From NCBI GenBank assembly GCA_900552555.1, contig URZW01000001.1, positions 194,194-258,193 of the forward strand: 64,000 nucleotides of DNA, in the 5' to 3' direction. The position numbers were made by a program, and so were the translations under genes. Shown piece after piece: positions 34,109-44,508 of the stretch (positions are counted from its first letter, which is position 1; each line of letters starts with the position of its first letter). The notes beneath the pieces are model-generated. The model saw nothing but the letters and a program-made list of their open reading frames with translations. It was not told the DNA's origin and searched no databases. This DNA comes from an uncultured Clostridium sp. (GTDB lineage: Bacteria > Bacillota > Clostridia > TANB77 > CAG-508).

Positions 34109-35335
34109 CTATCTATCACTGCTACCATATTTTGCTAACTTGCTACATAGTCTTTTATTAATAAATATTTCTATAATACTTAATCCTAATAAAATAAATT
34201 CTATTACAATTAGTTCATATTTCATCAATATTAATGTAAAAATAGCACTTAATATTAATGTTCCTAATCTTCTATAAACTTCAATTTTAATTATAATTTC
34301 TTGTTGTTCCTCTTTATTTGAAATAGTTAAAGCAATATCTTCTATATATGTTTGGAATGAATCTCTTATCGCTAATATTAAGAAAAATCCTAAAGACATA
34401 ATTATAACTTTACAGATAAATGCTAATTCTATAAAGTGTCCTATAATCAATAATGAAAACGCTAATGCCAAACATATTGTTAGAACAATGCTCATTTTAT
34501 CTTTTATTTTTAAATATACTTTTCCAAATATTACATTGCCTACTAATCTTGCTATTCTTGATATAAATACTATTGTTGTTATGTAGTATGTTACCATTTC
34601 AACAGATAAGAATTTTTGAAAATCATATTGCATAAATAATTTACTATTGTTTTGTCCCATTTTTATTATTGAATAAAATACTGCATTTGATAATATTACA
34701 TAGAATATTATTGATGTTATCTTTAGTTTTTTATGTTCTTTCTTTATTTCTTGTTCATTATTTACTTTTGATTCATAATATAAAAATGCTGTTCCTAATA
34801 CTAAAACATATATTATTATTGACAAGTACATTGGCAAATAATTATTTACATTAAACATTTTTCCTGCTACTAACGCAGTAAATAAAGTTATAATAGCATA
34901 TATAATTTTTGATTTATTTCTTATTTTAAAATAATCATCTTTTCTATTTACAGCTTTTAAATTATTTTTCAAAATTATTTCATCCATATTTAAAAACATA
35001 ACTGCTAATTCATGTATGCTTTTATATAATAACATTGCAATAAACGATTTTCCAAATGTTAATACTAATGATGCAATTAACAACATAGTTGCTCCTAGTC
35101 TTAATGAATTTACATTTCCTATCTTTTTTACAATAGCTAGTATTACTTTTTGAAATACTATACATATTATTAATGCAACCATTGTCATTGCCGTTATTTG
35201 ACTGGCATTTAATCCTTTTACCAATGTTAGAAATAATGTGTCTATTGGTACGAAGAATATTAAGTCTCCTGTAAATGATGCAAATATTGGATATATTTTT
35301 ATACTTCTATTTATTTTCTTTGTTTCTTGTTCTAT
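34109..35335 (-). CDS. MFS-like multi-pass transporter, probable ATA start
   Basis: About 408 aa, some 11-12 transmembrane helices. The conventional frame begins at a TTG at 35224 inside the first helix pair. Upstream in the same frame EQETKKINRSIKIYPIFASF and TGDLIFFVPIDTLFLTLVKG complete helix 1, starting at an ATA codon (35335) seven bases after GGAG, with a TAA directly upstream. No ATG, GTG or TTG fits. Substrate unknown; it is probably cotranscribed with the HAD and serine-hydrolase genes. Confidence 0.7.
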   Translation of the reverse strand: MEQETKKINRSIKIYPIFASFTGDLIFFVPIDTLFLTLVKGLNASQITAMTMVALIICIVFQKVILAIVKKIGNVNSLRLGATMLLIASLVLTFGKSFIAMLLYKSIHELAVMFLNMDEIILKNNLKAVNRKDDYFKIRNKSKIIYAIITLFTALVAGKMFNVNNYLPMYLSIIIYVLVLGTAFLYYESKVNNEQEIKKEHKKLKITSIIFYVILSNAVFYSIIKMGQNNSKLFMQYDFQKFLSVEMVTYYITTIVFISRIARLVGNVIFGKVYLKIKDKMSIVLTICLALAFSLLIIGHFIELAFICKVIIMSLGFFLILAIRDSFQTYIEDIALTISNKEEQQEIIIKIEVYRRLGTLILSAIFTLILMKYELIVIEFILLGLSIIEIFINKRLCSKLAKYGSSDR

Positions 35336-35355
35336 TTATTTTCTCCTGTTAATTA

Positions 35356-35880
35356 TTATATTAACTGTTCAAATTCTTCAGGCGTCCATGCATGTATTCC
35401 CATATTATTAAATCTGATAATATTTTCTTTGTTATCATCTATAAACAATATTTCATTTAAATCACAATTGTTAATACGCTTAATAATTTTAACAGCATCA
35501 CACTTTAATTCTTGAGATCGTGCTGAAATTACTTCTATATCATTACTATAATATTTATGTACAAAATTTTCTTTTGCTTTTAAATGAAATGAAAATTTCA
35601 TTCCAGATACACAATACATTTTTACAACTTTTGTTTCAAAATTTTTAATCAAATTTTGTAATGAATCACATATTGAACAAGGTTCAATAGTTTCATAAAA
35701 AGATTCTGGATTTAGATAAGCATTTAAGTAATAATTTAAAAGATTTTCTTCGTTTTCATTACGATGTTTTAAGTAATTTTTATCTTTATGAATAGCTAGT
35801 GTGTCATCAAAATCAAAAATTGCAACTTTTATACTACTTAAATCTATTTTTTTATTTTCCAATTGTTTCACTTCTTTCAT
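35356..35880 (-). CDS. HAD-superfamily hydrolase
   Basis: 174 aa. Motif I VAIFDFDDTLAI (DxDxT), motif II region MYCVSG, KCDAVKIIKRINN (Lys) and motif IV ILFIDDNKENI. Different from the four YqfW-like paralogues nearby in its cap and motif I. Start overlaps the end of the serine hydrolase gene; RBS GGAGC. Phosphatase substrate unknown. Confidence 0.8.
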   Translation of the reverse strand: MKEVKQLENKKIDLSSIKVAIFDFDDTLAIHKDKNYLKHRNENEENLLNYYLNAYLNPESFYETIEPCSICDSLQNLIKNFETKVVKMYCVSGMKFSFHLKAKENFVHKYYSNDIEVISARSQELKCDAVKIIKRINNCDLNEILFIDDNKENIIRFNNMGIHAWTPEEFEQLI

Positions 35881-36697
35881 TTTTTGCTCCTAATTTTAAA
35901 TACTCATTAAAAATAAGATTACTTATTTTCCTTCCCTGGCTATATACATATTCATCTGATAAATAATAATCATCTTTAAAATCTTTAATTAAAATAGTCA
36001 AAATATAATTTCCATAAATAGTTGAAACAATACCTCCATCATTTCTGACTGATTGATATTTACCACTTTTTGTTACGATATAATTAACAATTGGAATATT
36101 TACTTTTTTATAAATGTTATCTATTCCATCTCCAACCATTTCATGATATTTTTGATTTTTTATTATATTTATTATTTCGCTTGTTATTTTTTCATTAAAC
36201 AATTCATTATTATTTAATTTTTTCCATACTAAATAATAATCATATGCTGTTGTTTCAGAAAAGACTTCATCTTTAACTGATTTAAACATACTAAACAATT
36301 CTGTATCTAAACATCCAATATTTTTAATTGTTTTATTAATATTGTCAATTCCTAAATAATCAATTAATATATTGGTTGCAACATTATCACTTATAATCAT
36401 CATTAGAGTTGCTATATCTATTATTGGAAGTTTAATATTTTTAGATAAATATTGCAATACACCACTACCATTTACGTAATATTTATTTAAATATTCTAAT
36501 TCAAATTTTCTGTCTATCTCACCTTTTTGTATTCTATTAAATAATTCAATTAAAATGAATATTTTTATACAACTTGCTGCATTATACTTTTCTTTTTCAT
36601 TTATCTTAATAACATTACCTTTTAAATCATCATAATAAATTGCAATTTTACCATCAAAATTAACATTTAAATCTTGTAATTGCTTTTCTATATTCAT
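35852..36697 (-). CDS. Serine hydrolase of class A beta-lactamase fold
   Basis: 281 aa without a signal peptide. The penicillin-binding motifs are present: NAASCIKIFI (SxxK), ISDNVATNIL (SDN) and IVTKSGKYQS (KSG). Class A enzymes are normally exported; a cytosolic location argues against periplasmic drug resistance and for an esterase or peptidase on a small metabolite. RBS GGGAGAA. A second, different homologue is at 57.8 kb. Confidence 0.82.
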   Translation of the reverse strand: MNIEKQLQDLNVNFDGKIAIYYDDLKGNVIKINEKEKYNAASCIKIFILIELFNRIQKGEIDRKFELEYLNKYYVNGSGVLQYLSKNIKLPIIDIATLMMIISDNVATNILIDYLGIDNINKTIKNIGCLDTELFSMFKSVKDEVFSETTAYDYYLVWKKLNNNELFNEKITSEIINIIKNQKYHEMVGDGIDNIYKKVNIPIVNYIVTKSGKYQSVRNDGGIVSTIYGNYILTILIKDFKDDYYLSDEYVYSQGRKISNLIFNEYLKLGAKNERSETIGK

Positions 36698-36750
36698 AGT
36701 TCATTCTCCCCTTTTACATATGTATCATTATCCGAATAAAAACATAAAAA

Positions 36751-38502
36751 TTAATTAACTTCTTTTATTTTATCTTCAACTTTTTTACTAAATTTGCTAT
36801 TTCTGTTTTCATCAACTAGTCCGTTTATCTCTTGTTGAACATCTGTAAGTTGAGTATAGCAATATCCAGATATATAAGGTATTTCTTTTATATTTTTAGT
36901 TAATAGTTCAAACCTTTGTATAAATTCATCTTCATTAGCTACTTGCTTTCCGTATCCCCATCCTTTTTCAGAATCTAAAGCAATTCCACCATATTCACTC
37001 ATTATAACTGGTTGTCCATTATATCTATATCCTTCAGCAAATAATTTGTGTTTTCCATTATGTTCTTCCATATTATTTAATACTTTTTTCTCATTATCAG
37101 TATATGTTAAATAAAACAGTTCTGGATCTTGTTTATAATCATGAATAGTTATTATATCTGATATTGTGTGTTCCCAACCATCATTTGAAATTACAGGTCT
37201 TGTATTATCTATTGATTTTGTTAAATAATATAAACTATTTGCATAATTTTGTTGTTTTATATTATCACTTATATTTGGTAAGCCCCAAGATTCATTTATA
37301 GGAAGCCATGTAATAATTGATGGATGATTATAATTTTGTTTTACTACTTTAATCCATTCATTTGTAAATTGCTGTATTGATTTATCATTATAATTATAGC
37401 AGTTTGCCATTTCACTCCAAACTAACATACCTTTTACATCGCACCAATATAAAAATCTTTCATCTTCTATTTTTTGATGCTTTCTAATTCCATTGTATCC
37501 ATATTTTAATGCAATTTCTATATCTTTAATTAAATCCTCTTCACTTGGTGGTGTTAAATGTGATTCTTTCCAATATCCCTGATCTAATATAAATTTTAAA
37601 TATAATTCATCATCATTTAAATATATTCTATCTTTTTGAATTGATATTTTTCTAAAGCCAAAATAAGAATATACAGTATCTATAAGTTTATCATTACAAT
37701 ATAATTTATAACAAATATCATATAAATTTGGCTCTTTTGGTGACCATTTTTTCACTTCTGCATTATTTTCACATATTGATATTTCATTTTCTTGATATAA
37801 TTCTGTAAGATGAATTTTATTTGTGATTAGTAGTTCATTTTCAAAAGAAATTTCTGTTTCTATATAAAAATTATTTTCTTCTAATTCTTTTTCAGATATA
37901 TTTGTTTCATATTCTAATTGTATATTTCTATTATCTAAATTTGGTGTTGATTTTACGTTTTTTATAGAATATTTAGGCACATATTCTATCCAAACTGTTT
38001 TCCATATTCCTGTAGTTTGTATATACCAACATTTCCAACTTTCTTTTTTATATCTTTGTTTTCCTCTAGGTTGTTCTTTGGCTAATGAATCCTCTACTTT
38101 TACAGTAATATCGTTTTCGCCTTCTTGAATATATTTATCTATCTCGAATGAAAATCTATGGTATCCACCCTCATTTGTTCCTATGTATTTTCCATTAATC
38201 CATATTTTAGTTTTATAGTCACTTCCTTCAAAATGTAATATTGCTTTTTTATTTTCTTTTGAAATATGTATTTTTTTATTATACCATACTACATAATGCA
38301 CACTTTCATCTTTTATTCCGCTTAATTCAGTTTCGTATGTAAAAGGTACATTGATTTTATTTCTTGTTGGAAAGCTAATATAATATCCTTTTTCTTCTCC
38401 TAAATTTTCATCATCAAATGTAAAGTTCCATTCTCCATTTAAACTTTCCCATTTATTTCTAACAAATTGTGGTCTTGGATAATTTTTTATATAATTTTTC
38501 AT
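36751..38502 (-). CDS. Glycoside hydrolase family 2 protein
   Basis: 583 aa: sugar-binding jelly roll (SLNGEWNFTFDDE; VWYNKKIHIS; HFEGSDYKTKIWINGKYIG), Ig-like middle, and TIM barrel (from about 290) with YNGIRKHQKIEDERFLYWCD, acid/base WLPINESWG and nucleophile IMSEYGGIAL. This is the compact beta-galactosidase/beta-glucuronidase-like type without C-terminal domains. No signal peptide. It sits with the other intracellular glycan enzyme of the cluster. Confidence 0.92.
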   Translation of the reverse strand: MKNYIKNYPRPQFVRNKWESLNGEWNFTFDDENLGEEKGYYISFPTRNKINVPFTYETELSGIKDESVHYVVWYNKKIHISKENKKAILHFEGSDYKTKIWINGKYIGTNEGGYHRFSFEIDKYIQEGENDITVKVEDSLAKEQPRGKQRYKKESWKCWYIQTTGIWKTVWIEYVPKYSIKNVKSTPNLDNRNIQLEYETNISEKELEENNFYIETEISFENELLITNKIHLTELYQENEISICENNAEVKKWSPKEPNLYDICYKLYCNDKLIDTVYSYFGFRKISIQKDRIYLNDDELYLKFILDQGYWKESHLTPPSEEDLIKDIEIALKYGYNGIRKHQKIEDERFLYWCDVKGMLVWSEMANCYNYNDKSIQQFTNEWIKVVKQNYNHPSIITWLPINESWGLPNISDNIKQQNYANSLYYLTKSIDNTRPVISNDGWEHTISDIITIHDYKQDPELFYLTYTDNEKKVLNNMEEHNGKHKLFAEGYRYNGQPVIMSEYGGIALDSEKGWGYGKQVANEDEFIQRFELLTKNIKEIPYISGYCYTQLTDVQQEINGLVDENRNSKFSKKVEDKIKEVN

Positions 38503-38543
38503 TTCTTAATTCATCTCCAATTTTTCTTTATTTCTTAAATAAA

Positions 38544-38591
38544 TCATTTTATCTCTGTTAAAGTATCATCTATATCTATACCTATTCTCAT
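38544..38591 (-). pseudogene. 5' fragment of a YqfW-like HAD gene
   Basis: A run of over 30 bases is identical to the start of the HAD gene at 41458-42045, encoding MRIGIDIDDTLT, then diverges and stops. It marks a duplication or deletion end point beside the ABC transporter remnant. Confidence 0.7.
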
Positions 38592-38704
38592 ATAAAAACT
38601 CCTTACATAGTTTCAAATATATACTTCTTATATCTAACTATTTTTTAATTCTTTAGCATGACATTTTTCTTTTCTAAATACTATTATTTATCAATTCATA
38701 ATAC

Positions 38705-40243
38705 TTACCTTTTTTTATCAATTAAAGTATTATGATTTCCTTGTTCTAATACTTGTCCATTTTCAATATAAATTATATTATCACAATCTTCTACTAAATC
38801 TAATGTATGAGATATCATAATTATAGTTTTATATTTTGATAATTTTGTCATAGTTTCTTTTATCTTATTTTTACTATAATTATCTAATGCTGATGTTGCT
38901 TCGTCAAATAAAATTATTGGCGTGTCTCTTAAAATTGCTCTTGCAATAGCTATTCTTTGTTTTTGTCCAACCGAAAAATTTGTACTATTTTCAGTTATTA
39001 CTTCATCATATTTATTTGGTAATTCTTCTATGTATGAATCTATATTAGCAAGTTTACATGCATTTATTATTTCTGTATCTGCAGCATTTTCGTTTGCCAT
39101 TAATAAATTTTCTTTTATAGTCATATTAAATAAAATTGGTTCTTGATTTACTATTGAAATTGAATTTCTAAAACTTTCTTTATTTAATTTGTTAATTTCT
39201 GTTTCATCAAATTCTATTTTACCTTCATAATTAGTTAACTCTTTTGTTAACAATTTAAAAATTGTTGTTTTTCCTACTCCACTAGGTCCAACAATTGCAT
39301 TTTGTGTATGTGGCTTTATTAAAATATTTATATTATTTAAAACATTATTCTATGAAACACATCATCAATTATATTATCCATATATGTTACCAATAGCATC
39401 GCAAGTTCAGTTGAATAAACATTTAGTTGAATCATTTTTAATATATATATTAATAATAAAGATTCGACTATTGTTCTAATAGTCCATTTTGATGTATTAA
39501 TAGTTTTTCCTAATAATCTTCTGTGTGTTCTTGTACTTTTTAAATTTTCAATATCATTTACAAAAATTTTACTACATGTATCTTCAAAATTTAATGCTTT
39601 AATGTCATTTATTCCTTTACTTGTTTCAGAAATTAGTTTAGTATAATCATCAGTTGATTTATACTCATCATTCAATAATCCTTTTGATTTTGTTAATTCA
39701 ATTTTAAACAACCATAAACTAATACCACAAATTATTGTAATTCCCAATGCTAATTTATAATCAATAATAAATATTGCAATAAGCATTACAAAAGATGTAA
39801 AAATATATGCGAATTCTTGCAACATACTATCTATTATCTTAACCATACTACTTTCACACGATTTAATAATTGTCAGTATTTTTCCAGAACCCATATTTCT
39901 AAATCCTTTTGAAGATAATATCATTATTTTTTTATATAATTTTTCTTGTGAATTTGCACTGATTTTTTCTCCAACAATTATACTACATTTTCTATATTGG
40001 TTATGAGAAAATGTTATTCCGAATATTCTAAAAAAAGCACATATTATTATTAAATTAAATGCAATATCAAATTCTTTACTAACCATATTAGCCAAAAATT
40101 TAGAAAAAAATGTTTTATATAACATTTCTGATATTGTAAATTAAACCATAAAAGCTACTGATTTAATATAATATTTTTTATTATTTCCTGAATATTTAAA
40201 TAAATTTTTTTACTGCATCTATAAATTCAAAATTGTTATTCAT
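38705..40243 (-). pseudogene. ABC exporter (permease-ATPase fusion), multiply disrupted
   Basis: Original type: six-helix exporter plus ATPase of the MsbA/lantibiotic-exporter kind. MNNNFEFIDAVKKF (from 40243) is followed by a frameshift in an A-rich run, KYSGNNKKYYIKSVAFMV, an in-frame stop, a long intact membrane part (SKGFRNMGSGKILTIIKSCE), then an internal loss of the region before Walker A. The ATPase resumes in another frame: AIVGPSGVGKTTIF, SVGQKQRIAIARAI (signature) and PIILFDEATSALD. At least three lesions of different kinds; clearly dead. Confidence 0.85.
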
Positions 40244-40275
40244 TTTATTTCCTCTTTCTACTTCCAAAATAAATT

Positions 40276-41454
40276 TTAGTACTTACTCTCCCTTTTTCTT
40301 AAATATATCATATAATAAGCTATACTTATTTGGAATATCATAAATAAAGCAGATAATCCAAACATATATCTTAATCCAATTTCATACATTATACCACAAA
40401 GAAATACTCCTATTGCCTCTCCTAAAAATCTAATTATATGGCATATATTTGAAAAACTTAATTGATATTTATTTTCTAATCTATTAATATATACAGCATC
40501 ACAAATATTTTCATATGCTGTTGAAATAAATATAGACCAAGTAATTGCAATTAATGTAATCATCATATTATTTGATATAAATGCTATTACATATCCTAAA
40601 AATCTTATTCCAAATTTTATTGTTACAGTTAAATAATCATTTTTAGGTGTTAAGTATTTTAATGCTATAATTCCAAAAACATCTGCTAGTAGTCCAATAA
40701 TTAATAAGTAATTAGTCGCTACACTATCACTAAATTGAAAATAATTGGTAAGTGTAAGCATTTTTAGTCCAAGAGCTGTTGACATTGCAATTGTTCCGAT
40801 TAATGTATAAATCAAATACAATATTAAAAGCTTATCTTTAAAAATATATTTTGAAGAAATTTCTTTATATTCATCTATATTAGCAGAATTAGTAACTTTT
40901 ATATTTAATAATACCAATAACGAAAATAGTAAAAAGATATTTGCTATAAGTAAACATGCATTATAATTTACAAGTAATCCTGCTATACTTTTACCTATAA
41001 ATACTCCTCCAAGTAAAATTCCAATATCTCTAAATAAATATTCTGTTAATCTTCTTTTACTATATATTGTTCCTGTTTTTACAATCGTTGTTATTAATGG
41101 GTAAATACTTGTGATTATTATATATTCTGTTACAATATCTATTATTATTGATAATCTAATTAGTTCTACCGGTCCTGTCCTATTTAAAAAATATAACCAA
41201 AACATATTTACTAATTTTACTAATAACACTATTACCAATGTATTTTTTAATCTATCTAGTTTTACGTATTTTCCTATTAAGCCAATAATTATAACACTTA
41301 TAAATGTTCCTATACTTAATATATTGCTTATATTAGTAACAGCAAAATTATTATCTTGTAGCCATAATTGTCTAAAATTTCCCCATAGTCCAACTGATAT
41401 GCTAAAAAAAGCTAACATTATTAATATTTGATTTTCATTTTTTATTTTTTTCAT
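40276..41454 (-). CDS. MFS-like transporter
   Basis: 392 aa with about 12 transmembrane helices: NQILIMLAFFSISVGLWGNF, ILSIGTFISVIIIGLIGKYVK with the loop KLDRLKN, RRLTEYLFRDIGILLGGVFI, and a second half with similar spacing. No substrate motif. Start overlaps the stop of the upstream HAD gene; RBS GGAG. Probably exports or imports the product handled by this cluster. Confidence 0.75.
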   Translation of the reverse strand: MKKIKNENQILIMLAFFSISVGLWGNFRQLWLQDNNFAVTNISNILSIGTFISVIIIGLIGKYVKLDRLKNTLVIVLLVKLVNMFWLYFLNRTGPVELIRLSIIIDIVTEYIIITSIYPLITTIVKTGTIYSKRRLTEYLFRDIGILLGGVFIGKSIAGLLVNYNACLLIANIFLLFSLLVLLNIKVTNSANIDEYKEISSKYIFKDKLLILYLIYTLIGTIAMSTALGLKMLTLTNYFQFSDSVATNYLLIIGLLADVFGIIALKYLTPKNDYLTVTIKFGIRFLGYVIAFISNNMMITLIAITWSIFISTAYENICDAVYINRLENKYQLSFSNICHIIRFLGEAIGVFLCGIMYEIGLRYMFGLSALFMIFQISIAYYMIYLRKRESKY

Positions 41455-41457
41455 TTG

Positions 41458-42045
41458 CTACTCCATTTCGTTTATGTAATTATATATCTCTTTCCAATTA
41501 TAAAATGTTTTTATTTCGTTGTTACTATTTCTTTCATTACTAATCATAATTGCTTCAATTCCGCAATTATATACACTTGAGCAATTACTTATACTATCAT
41601 CAATTAATAAGTCTATATTATTTTCTACGCATACTTTTGCTTTATCTCTAGCATTAACAATCAATTTATCAAAATATATAGAATTTTCATTTAGCCAAGT
41701 TTCACTTTGAATATATGGATCTTTATGAAATTCAGAATCTCTTGCAGTTATAATATATATTTCATGACCCTCTTTATGTAATTTTCTTATTATATCAGCA
41801 CAATCATTTCTTGGAAGCGCATTGTTAGTAATTTCTTCTTGTATAGTTCCTAAAAAATATTTTAATTCATCATAACTAAAATCAAATAATTTCTGATATA
41901 TATTACAATTATTATATATATCTACTATCTTATGATTCTTATTTTCTACATTTTTATTAAGACTAATTGCATATTCTTTTGCAGCATTTGTTAATTTGTC
42001 TTTTATATCTGTTAAAGTATCATCTATATCTATACCTATTCTCAT
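41458..42045 (-). CDS. YqfW-like HAD nucleotidase (paralogue 2)
   Basis: 195 aa. RIGIDIDDTLTDI (motif I), HEIYIITARDSEFHKD (motif II), LIVNARDKAKVCVENNID and LLIDDSISNC (motif IV). The motif I has DDT instead of DGV as in the paralogues. RBS TTAGGAG. Coupled to the MFS gene downstream and near the 2H phosphoesterase upstream. Confidence 0.82.
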   Translation of the reverse strand: MRIGIDIDDTLTDIKDKLTNAAKEYAISLNKNVENKNHKIVDIYNNCNIYQKLFDFSYDELKYFLGTIQEEITNNALPRNDCADIIRKLHKEGHEIYIITARDSEFHKDPYIQSETWLNENSIYFDKLIVNARDKAKVCVENNIDLLIDDSISNCSSVYNCGIEAIMISNERNSNNEIKTFYNWKEIYNYINEME

Positions 42046-42055
42046 TTATTTACTC

Positions 42056-42562
42056 CTAATTTTTTAATTTATACTCTTTTATTAATTCCATCTTTTGATT
42101 ATAGATCCATATATATTTAACTTTAGCTACAAATGGTTCAAAAACATTATGTACTAAATCATATAAACTTTGATTTATATTTTCATTTGTGCATAAAGTT
42201 ATATGAGGCTTATATATTCTTTCTTTTCTATTTTGCTTTCTATACTCATTCAATACATTATCAAAAATTGATTTTAACTCTAATAATCTATCTTTATTAT
42301 AAGGCTCTATATATAATGTTTCTTTATAAAAATCATTTAAATTCTTACATTCTAATTTAAAACATTTTATATTATTTACTATACTATCTACTTTTTCTAT
42401 AAATTCATTTTGGTTAGTGCAATCATATAAATCTATTGTTATATGTGGTCTCCATTTTCTTTCTTTATCCTTTATATTGTTGTTTTTCAAGTATTTTTTT
42501 ATATTTTGTATATTATTTTCTGATTCTATATCAAATCCGTATTGTAAAACATAATCGTACAT
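42056..42562 (-). CDS. 2H phosphoesterase (2'-5' RNA ligase-like)
   Basis: 168 aa with the two HxT motifs that define the family: RPHITIDLYD near residue 40 and KPHITLCTNE near 120. Members act on 2'-5' or cyclic phosphodiester bonds of RNA or small nucleotides. N-terminal YVLQYGFDIESENNIQ is typical. RBS TTAGGAGCAAA. Fits the nucleotide-handling theme of the cluster. Confidence 0.85.
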   Translation of the reverse strand: MYDYVLQYGFDIESENNIQNIKKYLKNNNIKDKERKWRPHITIDLYDCTNQNEFIEKVDSIVNNIKCFKLECKNLNDFYKETLYIEPYNKDRLLELKSIFDNVLNEYRKQNRKERIYKPHITLCTNENINQSLYDLVHNVFEPFVAKVKYIWIYNQKMELIKEYKLKN

Positions 42563-42589
42563 TTTATTTTGCTCCTAATTTTTTAATTT

Positions 42590-42689
42590 TTATATTTCAA
42601 ATACATATCCATCTTCTACAACTAAGACATTATTTATCTCATCACTCTTCAATTTTTCTCTAGTTGTATCTCTCAAATGAGTAGCAATG
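42590..42689 (-). pseudogene. Short 3' remnant
   Basis: Immediately after the stop of the MATE-like gene a startless minus frame reads KIIATHLRDTTREKLKSDEI and NNVLVVEDGYVFEI. Coding-like and probably the tail of a lost gene, but too short to assign. Confidence 0.3.
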
Positions 42690-42692
42690 ATT

Positions 42693-43862
42693 TTATTTCA
42701 TTTCCATATTAATTTTATTTTTTTCAGTTATATACTGTGTAGATACTAGTTGATATATAACTGAAACTGCTAGTCCAATTGATGTGCAAAATGGAGATGA
42801 TATAAAAGAACAAAAAATTCTAATTATATTGGCAATTTGTTTACTGATAGTTGCTTTTACAGCAGAATGTTCAAGTTGTATGTATGTTAATTTTGTTAAA
42901 TAAATTGGATACATATATAAACTTACCAATTCTATACTTACTATGATTGATGTTGCCATTATATCTACCTTATAACTTGGATATAATATAATACCCATTA
43001 TAATACTTGATATAATTAACAAATATACTAATTTTCTGCTATTTTTTATATGTTCATTATATGAAAATTCTTTTTTTGTAATATCAATTTGTGCTACTGT
43101 TTTTATTGCATAAGCAATATCCCATTGAGTATCTGTTATTAAAGTTGCAAATGATGTTGCTAAAATATATTTTTCACCAAAATCAAATGAATTTTTAAAA
43201 CCAAATAAATAAATTATAAACATACTAATTTCTGCAAACAAATATACAGAATCATATTTAATACAATTTACTATATTAATTTTAAATTTTGTTTTTTCTA
43301 CTATTCTAAACATCATAATAACTACAAAAACACTCATACATATTACTGAAATTCCAACAATTTTTATTTGTTCTTTTGTTATTAAACTCATTATAATTAA
43401 TGAAGAAAAATTTATTAAATTGAATAGCAAACTATATTTGTTAGCTCTTTTATTTTTTTCTTCAAAATACAACTTACACAAAGATAAATTTAATAATAAT
43501 TGAAAAAACATTTGAATAACAGCATATACTCCAAATATTTTATATGTATCAATATCCATGTTCATAAAAGTTATATATTTATCTATGTTTATTGCAACGC
43601 ACCCTAGTATTATCAATCCTATACCAGAACCCAATATCACCCCAGAAAAAACACTATTTTTATTTTTATCTCTAATTGAACTTATATTAGCACCTGTTCC
43701 AAAAACACTTTGTATTGCACTTATAACAAATTGCATCGGATATATTAATGAAAATATATTGATTAAGTTTTTATCCACTAATATTCCAAGTAAAAACCAT
43801 CCTAAAATTGGAGTTACAGATGTTAAAAATGTATCAAAACCTATTCTTAATAATCTATTCAT
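42693..43862 (-). CDS. MATE-like multi-pass membrane protein
   Basis: 389 aa, roughly ten transmembrane helices. The opening RIGFDTFLTSVTPILGWFLLG and SAIQSVFGTGANISSIRDK resemble MATE/oligosaccharide-flippase exporters, which at about 450 aa are somewhat longer. No substrate can be named. RBS CGGAGAAA. Third exporter-like gene in the cluster. Confidence 0.65.
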   Translation of the reverse strand: MNRLLRIGFDTFLTSVTPILGWFLLGILVDKNLINIFSLIYPMQFVISAIQSVFGTGANISSIRDKNKNSVFSGVILGSGIGLIILGCVAINIDKYITFMNMDIDTYKIFGVYAVIQMFFQLLLNLSLCKLYFEEKNKRANKYSLLFNLINFSSLIIMSLITKEQIKIVGISVICMSVFVVIMMFRIVEKTKFKINIVNCIKYDSVYLFAEISMFIIYLFGFKNSFDFGEKYILATSFATLITDTQWDIAYAIKTVAQIDITKKEFSYNEHIKNSRKLVYLLIISSIIMGIILYPSYKVDIMATSIIVSIELVSLYMYPIYLTKLTYIQLEHSAVKATISKQIANIIRIFCSFISSPFCTSIGLAVSVIYQLVSTQYITEKNKINMEMK

Positions 43863-43879
43863 TTTATTTCTCCGATTTA

Positions 43880-44488
43880 CTATAAATTATTCTTTATTTC
43901 TGGAAATAAATCATATAAGTTATATCCTAATAAACTGTCAAAATATTCTTTTAGTTTATATGTTTCTTTAATATGATATTGTGTATTTGAATAAGCTCCT
44001 CTTCTAATCATAATATCAATTAGCCTTTTATCTATCGTAAATACTTTTCCACCTTGTGGACACATTAAGTCACATAGATTTATTAATTTTTCTTCTGTTG
44101 TGTATTTATGTGCTTTTATAAACTCTGCTATAAGAGGTTTATCATCTGGGTTTGGAACTCCTCCAGCAGTACATACAATGTCATTATTTAAATATGAATG
44201 TGTTATACATATGTTGCAATATTCTTCGTCATACCCTTTATCTTTCAAATAATTATATCCGCTTATCTCATGTCCATGTGATTCGCCATTGTATTTGCCA
44301 ATATCATGTAAATATCCAAGAGTTATTGTTTTATCTATATCTACATCATATCCTTTTTCCTTTAATGCTTGTGCTATTCTTCCTGCTGTATCTCCAACAC
44401 AAATGCAATGTTCTATCCATCTATCATTCTTTGCTGTTTTTCTTTCTATTTCTAATATATTTCTTGCTTCTTTACTTGTTAATTTCAT
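43880..44488 (-). CDS. HD-domain phosphohydrolase
   Basis: 202 aa. WIEHCICVGDTAGRIAQAL contains the first metal His, TLGYLHDIGKYNGESHGHEI the HD pair and the following His residues, and CNICITHSYLNND the later ligand. Complete HD domain of the small hydrolase type acting on nucleotides or phosphomonoesters. RBS TAGGAG. Between GNAT and MATE genes in the same direction. Confidence 0.85.
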   Translation of the reverse strand: MKLTSKEARNILEIERKTAKNDRWIEHCICVGDTAGRIAQALKEKGYDVDIDKTITLGYLHDIGKYNGESHGHEISGYNYLKDKGYDEEYCNICITHSYLNNDIVCTAGGVPNPDDKPLIAEFIKAHKYTTEEKLINLCDLMCPQGGKVFTIDKRLIDIMIRRGAYSNTQYHIKETYKLKEYFDSLLGYNLYDLFPEIKNNL

Positions 44489-44508
44489 ATTTATTTTCTC
44501 CTACGCTT

